Below, piece after piece: positions 1 to 10,646 of a DNA stretch of 64,000 bases. Position numbers and translations under genes: made by a program. Position 1 is the stretch's first letter; every line of letters begins with the position of its first letter. Source of the DNA: Hydnum rufescens UP504 (Eukaryota > Basidiomycota > Agaricomycetes > Cantharellales > Hydnaceae); contig MU128911.1 of assembly GCA_014904985.1 (NCBI GenBank), positions 601,373-665,372 of the forward strand. Direction: 5' to 3'. The notes under the pieces are model-generated. The model saw only the letters and a program-made list of their open reading frames with translations. It searched no databases and was not told where the DNA came from.

Positions 1-1776
1 TTTATTAACAATAGGAAGCTCCCATAAAGTCTGCAGCATTTTGTGACTCTGCAAACTGTCCTGGGGTAGATTGAAATTACCTGAGATGCACTTTTCAAAT
101 GCCTGTAAGAAGAGAGAATATCAGTACTGGTGGTTTAAACAGAATGTCACTCACCCATGGTGTATGGACCTTTAATATGATATTGGGTTTGTCCAGTTTC
201 ATGTCAGCATTCACAAGCCAATGTGCACTGCACTGACAAAGGGAAGGCAGTTTTGTGTCCAGAATAATGTCTTTGGCCTCAACTCCTTTTGCAAGTTGCT
301 CCAACACTTCAGTGATCACATCAGCATGCTGACTGTGCTGGATGCTCTGCTTGAGAGGATGTTGAAAGCCAACATCACATGCCTGAAATTTGCCTGTGCA
401 ACCCCCAGGAATGTACTCTAGAATTATCCATGGAAAGTTTGTGTGGAGCCATCCCCAGAAGTCAATTGATGTGTGGACAGGCCTGATGTCAATTTGCCAG
501 AGGCATTCTTGATTGTCAGGGAGTTGTAGAGACTCCTTTTCAGATAAAAAGTACAGCACCAGGATACATTGCACATAGAGCTTCATTGTGTCAAGTGTTG
601 CCCAGTATGTGTCTGTCATGGATGATTCAAAGTGGAATCCTAGTTGAATTGCACAGTTGTATCCCTCACAGGATTCATTCAGCAAGCTCTTCAGGCTCTT
701 GCTGGCATAGATCACTTGGAAAGGGAGGAGTTTTCCACTTGCAGAGATTCCAACATTAAGTGTGAATGCACCCTTTTCATCCTGGCCAACTGTGGCAACC
801 TGGTCCAATCCAGTCTTCTCATAAGTCATTGAGGATCCTTGCTGGAAGACAACCTGAGTCTGATCTGAGTTGACTCCAAGGGCCACAGGAATGTTATAGT
901 CTTAGATCAATAAACCCTGTTGCAGGCATGATGCTCATATTTTGATTTCTGCATCAGGTGGGAGTTTTTGAGCTGCCTGTGTTGATCACCAAATCAACCA
1001 TTGCATTTCATAGTGAAGGAATTTGAGGATTCATGAATCACTTGCCCAAAAAGTGCTTCCATCTTTCACAGCCTTGGTGAAGAGATCTGGTTGAATATAC
1101 TCAATTTGGACAACTATGATACTGTGGATTGAAGTAAGGAGAAGTGGAATGCCAGCATCATGAAGCCCTTGAAGTGTCTGCTTGATATTTTCAATGATAT
1201 TTGGGTAAGGTGCCTATATATTGACATTACAATCTGATATTAATAGCAGGGATAGTGTATATTTACCAGGATACCATGACAATGACTGTAACCTGCCAGG
1301 TTGAAGCCTTTTGCAATCTTTTTTATTGTGCTGTCACTCCATCATGCCTTTGTACCCAAGGAGTCAATCCATCAGCCAATGACTTGTGGGTGAAGACCTT
1401 GAAGTAGGGTAGAGCTTCAGAGATTGCATTCTTTGACAATCTCACTCAGAGACATCAGTGGCTTGGCCCTCTTCCCCACCTCTGCAATTATAGCCCACAT
1501 TGTGGGCTGGAACCAGTTTGTATATTGCACATTGGCATTCTTCTTGGTGCGCTTTTGACCAGATGGTTTCTTGACCCCAGGTTGCTGTAGGGCTTCAAGG
1601 AAACCTTGTTTCAGACATGAGATCTCAGCAACATCTATGTCTTTGTCAGGAGATAAGGGGCTGCCATTGTGCATCTCAACTATTTTCTGCATAGAAATTG
1701 ACAAGATCATGACCTGTATCTCATAGCCATTGACCATGGTCAGGGCAGGGCTTACCTTCTTCTGCCCACCAGGCAA
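1..1776 (-). pseudogene. pogo-like DDE_1 transposase, decayed, runs off the left edge
   Basis: This is a DDE_1-family transposase, which would cut and paste DNA in the nucleus. Read on minus, an N-terminal part (1776-1417) is followed by a helix-turn-helix-like stretch (WSDSTIKKIAKG, near 1335-1290), an intron (about 1256-1208, GTAAAT...ATATAG) and the catalytic part. Three acidic residues of the family are visible: NSDQTQVVF, WQIDIRPVH and QACDVGFQ. A second intron lies near 175-108 (ending TTCTTACAG) and the last exon continues past base 1. Between 1210 and 886 the frame has four stops; three are TGA at positions that are usually Arg (for example KI*ASC) and one is TAA. The copy is therefore dead. 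The family assignment rests on remembered basidiomycete transposases; the decay is seen directly. Confidence 0.75.
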
Positions 1777-4050
1777 CTGGGTCCCTTCTGCAATTTCCCC
1801 ATCATGTTTCCTCTTCCACTGGGCTTGTTTGAATTTGTTGTTATTATCTTAGACATACTGAATCTTTTTGGCAGCATTAAATCTGGCATCCTCTGCCCTT
1901 TCATTTTCATGTTCCAGAGTGATTTCCCTTTGAATGAGGGCTTTCTCTTGTTCCAACTGAAGGAACTCATCATGTGGAAGGTGGCTGAAGTACCAAAGCA
2001 GGCCATCAGTAACACCTGGTCCTGTCCTCAAGGCAACCAGTTCCTGTAATGAAGTGCCTCCTGGATTCAGGAGGGCACTCATTGCTGTACTTGGACAAAG
2101 TGGAGTCAACAGGTTGGGAGCCAGATGGGAGGGAGTAAGGGGAGAAGGAGGTGAAAGGGTAATCACACCACCCTTAGCACTGGCTTTGGGTGGAGGAGCT
2201 GTACACAGGGCTAAGCACTGGCTTTGCCCTGAGCACAGGAGAAAAGGTTGTGGATGGAATGGGAGGATGATGAAAGATAGTAAAGTAGTGACTGGCCAAG
2301 TGGCACAGTCACTACCTAAGGAGACAAAGGGGATCAGTAAGAGGAAGGGTGATCCTGCTTACTGCTTTCCCTGCTAGAGTCCCAAGGCACAAGTCCAAAG
2401 CCAAGGAAAGGGCTAGTATTGATGGCTACTAGAGGCCAGCAAGATATCCAGATAGAAGCAGCAGATACAAGAGACAAGAGGCAAGAGGGTTCATGGTTCT
2501 CACTAGGCATAGAGGTCTGGGCAAAAGTTTCTTATTCAATCTCGGCATCTGCCATATATACATGACTTTTGAGTCCAAACTCCCTTATGTAATACACTAT
2601 ATTACAGTTCCTGGTGTGAGACAGGTGGAATGTTGGGGAAGGGTGTGGGCTCTTGAGTGCATATGGTTGGAGGATGGAGTGTAGATCCCATTTCAATATC
2701 CTCAGGTGATGCAGACAAAGTGGCAGGTGATTTAGGTTGGAAATGTGGGGTACTTGGAACACCAATGTGATTTCCTTTTACCTAGGACTAATATGAGCAT
2801 GTCTTCAATTCAAATCAAGGTTGTTCTTACCACAAACAGATGTCTATTTGCTGAGAGGATGAAAATATCTGTTCATGCTTGAAGAGTAGAAGGACCTTTG
2901 AAGAGAGGGTAATCCTCTGGGTCAAAATAGTGATTCAGCACATTCTGCACTAAAATACCACAAGAAGAGATATTGTGCTGCTTGTTGATATGCATTGGTG
3001 CACATGAGAAAGGAGAGGGGTCCCTCCTGGTGGACAAATTGGAACAGTGAAGCCACCATTGAATTGCCTGCATGATAGGATAGAGATATGTGGGCCAAAT
3101 GGAGTTGTGGTTGGATGACTATGATTCATAGAATCACTGATGTAAATAGTATGGGTTGATACATTGATGGCAAAGGATACCCAGTGATTCCCATTTACAT
3201 GGACACTTCCTGCAACACCCACAAGGTTCTTTCCATCAAGATCCTCACCACACTTCTGAAAAATGGCTTGTTGGGCCTCCACTCATAACCAGCAATGAGG
3301 GACTGTGAATGGGCATCAACTAGGAGTTTCAGCATGCATGGCAATAATATCTTGATCAGTGGGTCATGACTGTTGAGGTTTTCTCAGAGAACATCAAGGT
3401 GCTGTTCCATGTCCATAGTTGTCAAGCAGTAGGAGGAGAGATGATGAGTAAGCATTTCTATGCCTGGGGTGTTATCATGGAAGCCAAGCATTGCATCACC
3501 CCAGGGAAGTTGGCCAATGAGAGAAAGAGCAGCATCTAATGCAGGGGAATGGATTGATTCAGCAATCTTGCCACTCCACACCCACTCCACAGATGCCACC
3601 CACAATGAGCAGACATCCTGGACCCATAGAAGGACCTTCCAAATGTCTACCAAGGACAATGGGAGGTAATGACTGTCCACAAATAATGAGTGTTGTGTGA
3701 AGAAATTCAGAGAAAAATTCCTCAAGATACAGTACAAACAGCCAGGGTGATGCATGGATCAGAGAAGAGAATTGGTCAGTTCATGAGAAGGCTCTTTCTC
3801 ACTGCATACAATTATCATTTGATTTGAGTGAGGGAGTGGGAGGGTCTTAAACTTAATAAATTCCATTACAGTCAGAGAGTGGGAAGGAAAAAAACACCCA
3901 ACAAGGCCAGTAGGAATATCCAAGTATGACACCAGTGCTGAGGTTTTGTTGAACACAAATTGGGCTCCCACAAATGGGTCCATGGCAGTCAAAACTTTCA
4001 CAGTGTTCAAACACCTGTGTGTGGTGACAGGTGAAACAGACTAAAACCAA
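1777..4050 (-). pseudogene. Ulp1/C48 cysteine protease-like protein, frameshifted
   Basis: This is a SUMO-protease-fold (Ulp1, peptidase C48) protein of the type that occurs in many copies in basidiomycete genomes, often within or next to transposons. In order on minus: an N-terminal part (4050-3384) containing VASVEWVWSGKIAES and LSLIGQLPWGD; the protease part (3282-2873) with catalytic His in NGNHWVSFAI, Asp in IYISDSM and Cys in NISSCGILVQNVL; and a C-terminal glutamate-rich coiled coil (2166-1850) containing LEQEKALIQREITLEHENE. The His/Asp part and the Cys part lie in different frames, so there is a frameshift near 3005-3020. Stretches at 3300-3384 and 2200-2870 are not cleanly open. It ends just upstream of the DDE_1 transposase on the same strand, so the two may belong to one element or be neighbours by chance. 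Confidence 0.65.
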
Positions 4051-4316
4051 TTTGGCAAATTTGCAGGTAGTCTAGATCCCTCAGAGAAGTCCATGAACAA
4101 TTTCACACAGATGTCACAGGTCACAGCTGGCTGTGAACATTGTACCACCTGTCACATGCCAGTCATGTGAAATAGAAGTGAACCATTGATTGAAATAGGA
4201 CAGTAGTGATACAATTGGCACTTGCCTCTCATATCATCCTTGTACACATGTTGGATGCTTGCCTTCCCATGTTTGGAGTCAGAAAAGGGGGAAAGGTGGA
4301 AGGTGGTGGTGGTGGT

Positions 4317-4500
4317 TATGGATGCCTAGGTTCAGGTTTAAACCTAAACCAGACCTAGGTCTGGTTCCATTGGGTTCAGGTTTCATTTGGTTTTCTTCAG
4401 GTCAGGTTCAGGTTTTGCCCTTCCCTGGAATCCAAAACCTGGTCTGAACCCAGGTTTAAACCTGAACCTGAAAGGTAGGGTGTAGCTCCCAGTCTATGTA
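4317..4500 (+). repeat. hAT terminal/subterminal repeat cluster
   Basis: This is a dense set of AGGTTCAGGTTT and AAACCTGAACCTG words, including the palindrome CAGGTTTAAACCTG. It starts at TATGGATGCC. Closely similar sequence continues to about 4720 and is repeated at 8961-9390; a shorter set recurs inverted at 9560-9729. Such subterminal repeats are normally transposase-binding sites in hAT elements (family knowledge). Confidence 0.55.
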
Positions 4501-4886
4501 CTTCCACCCTTGTTCCTCAGTCATATCATCATCATCATCATCCTTCCATACATTCAATTCTGGAAGTAAACCTAGCAATTTGCACACAGCACTGTAATTT
4601 CAAAGTCAATAGTCACATGGCCATGGAATCTAATGTTGTAATTTACACAGGTTACAAGTCACATGACTCTGGGATCAAATCTGGATGTTTCTATAGGTTA
4701 CTGTAACTCAGTCTGGGGTAGGGCTCCAGAAGAAACCTCTGAGGATCAATCACCCAGGTATATACCAATTTATGCCCAAAAGGCAGTTTAAACCACCATG
4801 GTATAAACCAGTAAAAGGCAGTAATATATAAACTAATGCAAAAACTATTCCTTGAGCATAAATACAAATTGAGGCACCTTTTTGAC
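4501..4886. other. hAT non-coding interior
   Basis: There is no gene here. It holds a short ATC microsatellite (about 4527-4542) and sequence shared with the interior of the MITE at 9160-9390 (for example around GGTTACTGTAACTCAGTCT), so it is internal transposon DNA. Confidence 0.45.
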
Positions 4887-6560
4887 TCACTTAGGCCCCA
4901 CTCTGGTAACTTCCCTATCTGTGTTGACAGTCTGCTTCCCCAAAACAGATGTGCCAGTTGGTACTTTGGCTAGAAGGTCTTGGGGCAGTGGTGAGGAGAG
5001 GTTTGCCACTGAGGCAGCATCTAATACATCCCTTCCCCCCAAAATGCTACTAGTCCCAGGATTGCTGCCACTGTCATATGAAGGATCATCCACATCACCC
5101 ACAGTATCCCCAGTTATCACCCTCTGCATTGTCAAGGGAAACAGGCAGACTATTATTGAGTTCTCCTACTTCAAGAGATGATGGTATAGGGTGGCACACA
5201 TGTAATACACTTGTGGTGGTTGAAGCTGACAAGGTATTTGGGGGAGATGATTTGGTGGGCTTCAGAATGTCAGCCATATCATGGAATCAGATGATGGGTT
5301 TGGGAGATTGTGGCTTAGTCTGCAACATTGAGCAGACAATTATACAATTTAGAAATGAAATGATCACATACGTTGGATAATGCACACCACTGTGCAATCT
5401 GGGTCTGCTCAATCAAGTCTGAAGTGATTGACTAGCATGAAGTGCAGTGTTGATGAATGTAATCCATGACATGGTCTGCTCTTCACTCATTGAATTCAGA
5501 GCCATGGAGAACAATTTAATTGCAAGGACCTCAAAAGAGGGTGTATATGAGAAGATTGCAACAAAGGTGATGACATACTTACTGCAATAACCTTACTCTG
5601 ATGGTTGTCTTTCAGGCAAGTCCACCAATTGAGAGTGGACTCACCATCTGCAAGTTTCTTCTCAAATGAGTACTCTTTCTGAAGATATGCATGGATTTGC
5701 TTTGTCAGCACACCAATTGCAGCATTGGGATCCATGTCTGCAAGATCAGGATTCTTGCCCATAGTAATTTCAGCCTCTTGTGTAACTGACACAAGAAAGG
5801 TACCAATTCTTTTCAAAGTCAAGGGACAGATGGTGGGTATAGGAAAGGGTTTGGCTGTGCCAGTGGGTGGTAATTGGATTGATCCTGAGGTAATGGGGTT
5901 GGGTGGCTGGGCAAGAACCACAGCATCATGATACTCTGAAAGTATTCTGGGGAGTTAATTGACTTTTGAGAACAAAGAAGAGTGATCTCACTGAAATCAA
6001 GAGTGAAACCTGTGAGGTATGCATCTGTAGGACCATCATTTATCATTTCATTCCACTGCTTATTGGCAATCAAATGAAGTTTTCCAGTGACATCCTCAGG
6101 GAGATGCAGGATATTGCTCTTCAGTGTCTCATTGAGAAGAAACAGTGGCAAGCCAAAACACATAGAGATCCAATACAGTTGAATTGGCAGATTCAAGGCA
6201 TTTCAATGCACAGGCAATTGGATGTAGAATAGTGACAAAGCACTCAAGGCCCCAGGAGAACTCCTGGGCAGCAACTGAGCCATCAACAAATATTCCTTCA
6301 GCAATGCTGTTTGCATTCTCAGGGATAGAATAAGAAGATGATGCAACAGAGACAGAAAAAATCACACCTGGAGTGAAGGTAACTCATCTACAATACTGTA
6401 TATCCCTTGGAGACATCACAAGACTGAAGCAGCTGAGTAGTACATAGTTGCAAATCATGTCTTTCCAATACTCTCAAGTCCCTTCCCAATGCAGCAAAGC
6501 ATGTGCTCAGACTTCAAAAGGGCTTTTGAGCAGGGGAGGGCTTAAAGTGCTTCAGAATGA
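4887..6560 (-). pseudogene. hAT transposase, C-terminal two thirds, broken
   Basis: This is an RNase H-like hAT transposase. From high to low coordinate on minus: near 6240-6150 the segment ACALKCLESANSTV, which matches the part of hAT transposases before the third catalytic residue; near 6090-5990 NEMINDGPTDAYLTGFTLDF; at 5700-5600 the dimerisation region with LADGESTLNWWTCLKDN and then KVIAV; at 5540-5420 LAIKLFSMALNSMSDEQTM, typical of basidiomycete hAT proteins; and a low-complexity tail (5277-4887). Adjacent segments sit in different frames and a stop interrupts the tail. Some frame changes may be introns, but I could not place splice sites confidently. Start and DNA-binding BED finger are not visible. 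Confidence 0.65.
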
Positions 6561-6590
6561 AGCACACTTATCATATCAAACCAGTCAGCC

Positions 6591-6890
6591 ATAATTGTAT
6601 ATCTAGTTAGGCCCTTTTGCCTTGCTTTTATTTAGTCTAAGAGCGGGTTTTTAGGTGGGGCCCACTGGGTGATTTCACAGCATGAGACAAGGGGCCCCTG
6701 GGGGCCCCTCTCACCTTAGACTGGGACTTAGAGATTCTCAGACTTACAGGACAGCAGGCCATACAGGCTTATCAGGGATAATGTGTTAATTATTATCAGT
6801 GGGGTTTCACCACAGTCCCATGCTTTGTTCTTATTGACTTGTTTATTTATTTATTTATTTAAAAATTCACAAAAAACATACCACACACCT
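6591..6890. other. outer flank of module A with GC-rich palindrome
   Basis: No gene is seen. It holds the candidate terminal repeat (about 6598), the palindrome GGGGCCCCTGGGGGCCCC at 6692-6709 that recurs at 10652-10669, and a short TTTA microsatellite at about 6842-6861. Confidence 0.4.
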
Positions 6891-7163
6891 GCTTGGGTGG
6901 GTGTGTAGTACCATCCATAGAAATTTAAAAAAAAACTATCTAATAGTACCACACCTGCTTGGGCAGGTGTGTGGTACTGTCTATAAAAATTAAAAAATTA
7001 AAAAAACACTATCTAGCAGCACCACACACCCACTTAGGCAGGTGTGTGGTACTGGGGATGTCACTTTGCACTTCACCATTGGGCACTGGTTACAGGTTGC
7101 CATTGGGGTTCTCCCTCCCCCATGGTTGCATGGTTTCACTTGGTGGGGCTGTGGCTTCAGTCC
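6891..7163 (-). repeat. outermost left units of module A, degenerate
   Basis: Three exon-type palindromes occur close together (about 6891-6921, 6950-6979 and 7020-7051, each CACACC.../...GGTGTG), separated by A-rich sequence without recognisable introns. The array seems to have shrunk here by deletion. A normal exon segment follows to 7163. Confidence 0.5.
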
Positions 7164-7266
7164 CTATGATAATAAATAATAAGTTAGTTAAAAAAAGAAA
7201 AACCATGCAAAAGGAGCAGCCCATGCTGCTCCTTTTGCATGGTCATACTTCTAGAGGGCTACTTAC
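7164..7266 (-). other. predicted intron A-left 1 (103 nt)
   Basis: Read on minus: GTAAGT at 7266, branch-like AACTAAC, end TATCATAG at 7164. The internal hairpin has an 18 bp perfect stem, CCATGCAAAAGGAGCAGC (7203-7220) with its complement (7225-7242), and a loop of four. The exon-end palindrome just upstream is at 7277-7303. Confidence 0.6.
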
Positions 7267-7423
7267 CTCAAAAATTACCACACCCACTGAAGCAGGTGTG
7301 GGGTTCATCTGGGACTTGTGCCATGGTTTCAACTCAGTGCCATTTGGGATTTGTTTGGCAGGTGGGTCATCATTCTCCCATGTTCATTCAGCAGGGTCAT
7401 GGGTGTTGGGTCCAGATGACAAA

Positions 7424-7518
7424 CTAGAATAATAAATAATATGTTAGTAACAAAAAAAAAAAGAAAAGCCACACAAAAGGAGCAGCATACACTGCTCCTT
7501 TTGCATGGTTGTACTCAC
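7424..7518 (-). other. predicted intron A-left 2 (95 nt)
   Basis: Read on minus: GTGAGT at 7518, branch TTACTAAC, end TTATTCTAG at 7424. The hairpin core is CAAAAGGAGCAG/CTGCTCCTTTTG. The exon-end palindrome is at 7529-7553. Confidence 0.6.
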
Positions 7519-7676
7519 CTTAAAATTACCACACACCTGCCAAAGCAGGTGTGGGGTTTGTCTGGGGCTTGTGTCATGGTTTTGACTCAGTGCTGTTTGG
7601 GATTTGTTTGGTGGGTGGGTCATCATTCTCCTGTGTTCATTTGGTGGGGTCATGGGTGTTGGGTCCAGATGACAAA

Positions 7677-7773
7677 CTAGAATAATAAATAATACCTTAG
7701 TAACAAAAAAAACACAAGAAAAGCCACGCAAAAGGAGCAGCATATGCTGCTCCTTTTGCACAGTTGTACTCAC
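7677..7773 (-). other. predicted intron A-left 3 (97 nt)
   Basis: Read on minus: GTGAGT at 7773, then a T-rich stretch and the branch-like TTACTAAGG, end TTATTCTAG at 7677. The hairpin stem is GCAAAAGGAGCAGC with its complement. The exon-end palindrome is at 7783-7812. Confidence 0.6.
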
Positions 7774-7873
7774 CTTAAAATTACCACACACCCACTGAAG
7801 CAGGTGTGTGGTACTGTCTTTGGGCCCTAACCAGTTGGGCCCCCTCATTGGGCACCTGGGACAAAGCCATAAC

Positions 7874-7976
7874 CTAGAATAATGAAAGTTGTTAGCAAAG
7901 AAATTACAAATAGCACAAAAAGAGTAGCTTTTGCTACTCTTTTTGCACCATTGTACCTACTAGAATAAAAACTCAC
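7874..7976 (-). other. predicted intron A-left 4, next to core A (103 nt)
   Basis: Read on minus: GTGAGT at 7976, branch GCTAAC, end TTATTCTAG at 7874. The hairpin GCACAAAAAGAGTAGC/GCTACTCTTTTTGC differs from the other units by a paired change (GAGTAGC/GCTACTC instead of GAGCAGC/GCTGCTC). The exon-end palindrome is at 7983-8012. Confidence 0.6.
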
Positions 7977-8050
7977 CTTATGACCACACACCTGCAGCAG
8001 TGGGGGTGTGGTCATTTCTGTTGTTGGGTGTGGCTGCGTGGTTGTGAAAC

Positions 8051-8367
8051 TCAACACTGGCAATTGCCAATACTCAAGAAGCACCCAAGTGCTGGTGCTA
8101 CAAACACAGCACACATTAATAGCAAGCATGTATATGTGAAATAAATACTATATAATAAATATGAGCCCAGGAAAATTTGAAGAAGATGATGATAACTCAT
8201 GCCTTATTGAGCTCTGACTCATTATCATCATCTTCTTCAAATTTTCCTGGGCTCATATTTATTATATAGTATTTATTTCATGTATACATGCTTGCTATTA
8301 ATGTGTGCTGTGTTTGTAGTGCTGGTACTTGGGCGCTTCTTGAGTATCAGCAATTGCCAGTGTTGAA
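8051..8367. repeat. central palindrome of module A
   Basis: This is an inverted repeat with arms of about 145 bp (8051-8195 and 8222-8367), nearly identical, separated by 26 bases containing GAGCTC. The arms pass directly into the first exon unit on each side, so the two outward arrays share the same first exon. Both arms encode the start MLAINVCCVCS in opposite directions (minus from 8129, plus from 8288). The arrangement suggests a divergent promoter or a fold-back centre; neither function is proven. Confidence 0.75.
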
Positions 8368-8465
8368 TCTACATCTTGCTTCCATTTATGCAACCACAAC
8401 AAGCCACCACCCAAAAAGGCAAGTGCATGACCATGCACATGCCACTGTGGGTGTGTGGTCACAAG

Positions 8466-8571
8466 GTGAGTGTTTCTTTTTAGTAGATACAATGGCACAA
8501 AAAGAGCAGCAAAAGCTGCTCTTTTTGTGCTGCTTTGGAACTTTTTACTAATGTGCCTTTATTTATTTTAG
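8466..8571 (+). other. predicted intron A-right 1 (106 nt)
   Basis: GTGAGT at 8466, hairpin GCACAAAAAGAGCAGC/GCTGCTCTTTTTGTGC (16 bp), branch TTACTAAT, end TTTTAG at 8571. The exon-end palindrome is at 8429-8460. It is the mirror counterpart of the intron at 7874-7976. Confidence 0.6.
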
Positions 8572-8812
8572 ATTGAGGCTGCATCCAATGCATGACGAGA
8601 GCCCAAACACCAATGCAATGCACAGCAATGTGACATGGTAGCGCAACACCTGGCAATGCAACATGGCAATGTGCCAAACAGCAACACACCAAATGGCAAT
8701 GCACCAAATGGCAATGCACCAAATGGCAACATGCCAAATGAGGACGTGACTGCATCAAATGATGCCCCAGGAATCACACACCCACCACGGCAGGTGTGTG
8801 GTTCCATATCAG

Positions 8813-8921
8813 GTAAGTTCCTGCCCCCCCCAGTAGCTACAGCCATACAAAAAGAGCAGCAAAAGCTGCTCTTTTTGCATGGTGTTCTATTCTTAACTAA
8901 TTTAAAACTATTATTTTGTAG
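8813..8921 (+). other. predicted intron A-right 2 (109 nt)
   Basis: GTAAGT at 8813, hairpin CAAAAAGAGCAGC/GCTGCTCTTTTTG, branch TTAACTAAT, end TTTTGTAG at 8921. The exon-end palindrome is at 8773-8802. The exon before it (8572-8812) has a local (GGCAATGCACCAAAT)n-type minisatellite at about 8660-8740. Confidence 0.6.
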
Positions 8922-8960
8922 GTATGATGATAACCTGCAAAATGACAAGAGCAACACCAC

Positions 8961-9729
8961 TATGGATGCCTTTGGTCTGGTTTAAACCTTGGGAACCTGG
9001 GTTTAAACCTAAACCAGACCCAGGTCTGGTTCCATTGGGGTCAGGTTTCATTCAATTTTCCTCTGGTCTGGTTTAGGTTTTTCCCTTGCCCTGAATCCAA
9101 AACCTGGTTCAAACCCAGGTTTAAACCTGAACCTGAAAGGTAGGGTGTACCTCCCAGCCTATGTACTTTCACCCTTATTTCTCCACATATTATCATTATC
9201 ATCCTTCTATACATTCAATTCCAGAAGTAAACCTGCACACAGTACTGTAATTTCAGAGTCAAAAGTTGCATGACTCTGGAATCTAATGGGGTAATCTGTG
9301 CAGGTTACAAAGCACATGGCTCTGGGATCAAATCTGGAGATTTTCACAGGTTACTGTAACTCAGTCTAGGGTCACATGACACAATTTAGTTAGCTAAGTT
9401 CCATCCTCTGGAGATATGTAAGCAGAAAATTGATGTGAAGGAGGGGTGTGAATGAGATATGAATGGAAAATGGGATGCAAAGGAAGTGGTCAACACAAAG
9501 ACTCACACAGAGAGTCCAGATAGTCTGTAGTACTTACTAAAATGTTTTGCTTCTCCTATATCTCAGGTTTCAGGTTTAAACCTGGTTTAAACCCAAACCA
9601 AACCACTCTGGAACCAAACCTCAGGTCAGGTTCAGGTTTTGCCCTCATGGGTGATTTCAGGTTCAGGTCTGGTTTAGGTTTTGCCCAAATTGGCAAAAAC
9701 TGAACCAAAACTGAACCTAGGCATCCCTA
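8961..9729. mobile_element. 769 bp non-autonomous hAT-type element (MITE)
   Basis: The ends are TATGGATGCC (8961) and GGCATCCCTA (9729), inverted and hAT-like. An imperfect 8 bp target duplication flanks it (AACACCAC at 8953-8960, AATGCCAC at 9730-9737, six of eight matching). Subterminal AGGTTCAGGTTT/AAACCTGAACCTG motifs occur at both ends. The left 430 bp closely match 4317-4740, so the hAT remnant there is probably the parent. It has no coding frame. It interrupts the third exon unit of module A. Confidence 0.6.
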
Positions 9730-9909
9730 AATGCCACACATGGCAACATGATGCAGCAACATGATACATGATACAGCAACATGACATGCCAATGATGCAA
9801 CATGTGGCACCACACCAAATGAGGATGCAGCCCACGGCAATGCACCAAAGAAGGGCCCAGAATCACACACCTGCCACAGCAGGTGTGTGGTTCTGGTTCT
9901 ATATATAAG

Positions 9910-10016
9910 GTAAGTCCCCTCCCCTCAGTAACTACAGCCACGCAAAAAGAGCAGTGAAAGCTGCTCTTTTTGTGTGGTTTTTAATTTCTAACTAACTTAA
10001 AAATTTTGTCTTGTAG
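9910..10016 (+). other. predicted intron A-right 3 (107 nt)
   Basis: GTAAGT at 9910, hairpin CCACGCAAAAAGAGCAG/CTGCTCTTTTTGTGTGG (one G-U pair if read as RNA), branch CTAACTAAC, end CTTGTAG at 10016. The exon-end palindrome is at 9862-9892. Confidence 0.6.
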
Positions 10017-10178
10017 GTCTCCATGTCCCCTGCAAACAAATACAGAGGCAAAACCCCAGTCCCCCCCTCCCTCATCAATGTCTGAACAACAGGCACCCAT
10101 ACAAACCCCCATATGTATGAGTGAGAGTACATGGCCCCAGTACCCCACACTGCTGCAGCAAGTGTGGGGTACTACAAG

Positions 10179-10290
10179 GTTTTTTTTTATTTTTTATTTA
10201 TTCCTTATTCTTGTGGCAAAAAAAGAGCAGCATAAGCTGCTCTTTTTGCACTGCATTCATGTTTAACTAATTTGTTAACTACTTCTCTAG
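10179..10290 (+). other. predicted intron A-right 4, damaged donor (112 nt)
   Basis: The hairpin (GCAAAAAAAGAGCAGC with complement), branch TTAACTAAT and end CTTCTCTAG at 10290 are normal. The expected donor at 10179 reads GTTTTT, so it probably cannot be spliced. The exon-end palindrome is at 10141-10171. Confidence 0.45.
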
Positions 10291-10496
10291 ATATTGGACC
10301 AGAACCTGCATGAACCCCTGACCACAGACCTGCTGAACGACATGCCCAGAATGAAAACCAGGAATGAAACCATGCATGACTGCACAAACAAAAACTGGCA
10401 ATGAACTGCAAAGGCCCACATGAATGAAAACCATGAGTGACACCCCCTTGAGGGATCACCCAACTAGAACCCAGGCCCAGACGGGGTGAATTCCAG

Positions 10497-10646
10497 GTAA
10501 GTACATTTTCTTTAGCCACACTTGCACAAGAAGAGCAGCCTCTGGCTTCTCTTCTTGGGCACAGGGTGAGCCCCACTGGGTGAACCTATGGATGTATATA
10601 CTAATATAATACTAATAATAATAATAAATTAATAATGCATAATCAG
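10497..10646 (+). other. outermost right unit of module A, intron end doubtful
   Basis: GTAAGT at 10497 and a divergent hairpin (CAAGAAGAGCAGCC/GGCTTCTCTTCTTG, one mismatch) are present. The expected branch and acceptor are replaced by AAT/ACTAAT microsatellite-like sequence; an AG at 10645-10646 is the best acceptor candidate. The upstream exon lacks a clear end palindrome. Confidence 0.35.

Larger units (their letters stand above)
4317..6590 (-). mobile_element. hAT-superfamily DNA transposon remnant
   Basis: The lower-coordinate end begins TATGGATGCCTAGG and is followed by subterminal CAGGTT/AACCTG motifs (4317-4500). The same end recurs on the 769 bp MITE at 8961-9729, so 4317 is taken as a true terminus. 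The transposase lies on minus (next entry). I find no matching terminus near 6590, so the other end seems lost where the palindromic module starts. The boundary at 6590 is approximate. Confidence 0.5.

Noticed and set aside
8288..8985. Protein genes in the arrays (plus 8288-8551, plus 8635-8985, minus 8960-8568 and others)
   Set aside because: Frames cross hairpins and predicted splice sites, overlap on both strands and are not kept between units. They reflect repeat composition, not coding.
4317..9729. Telomere-like repeats (AGGTTTAAACC words)
   Set aside because: They do not form a TTAGGG array; they sit at the ends of hAT-type elements as subterminal repeats.
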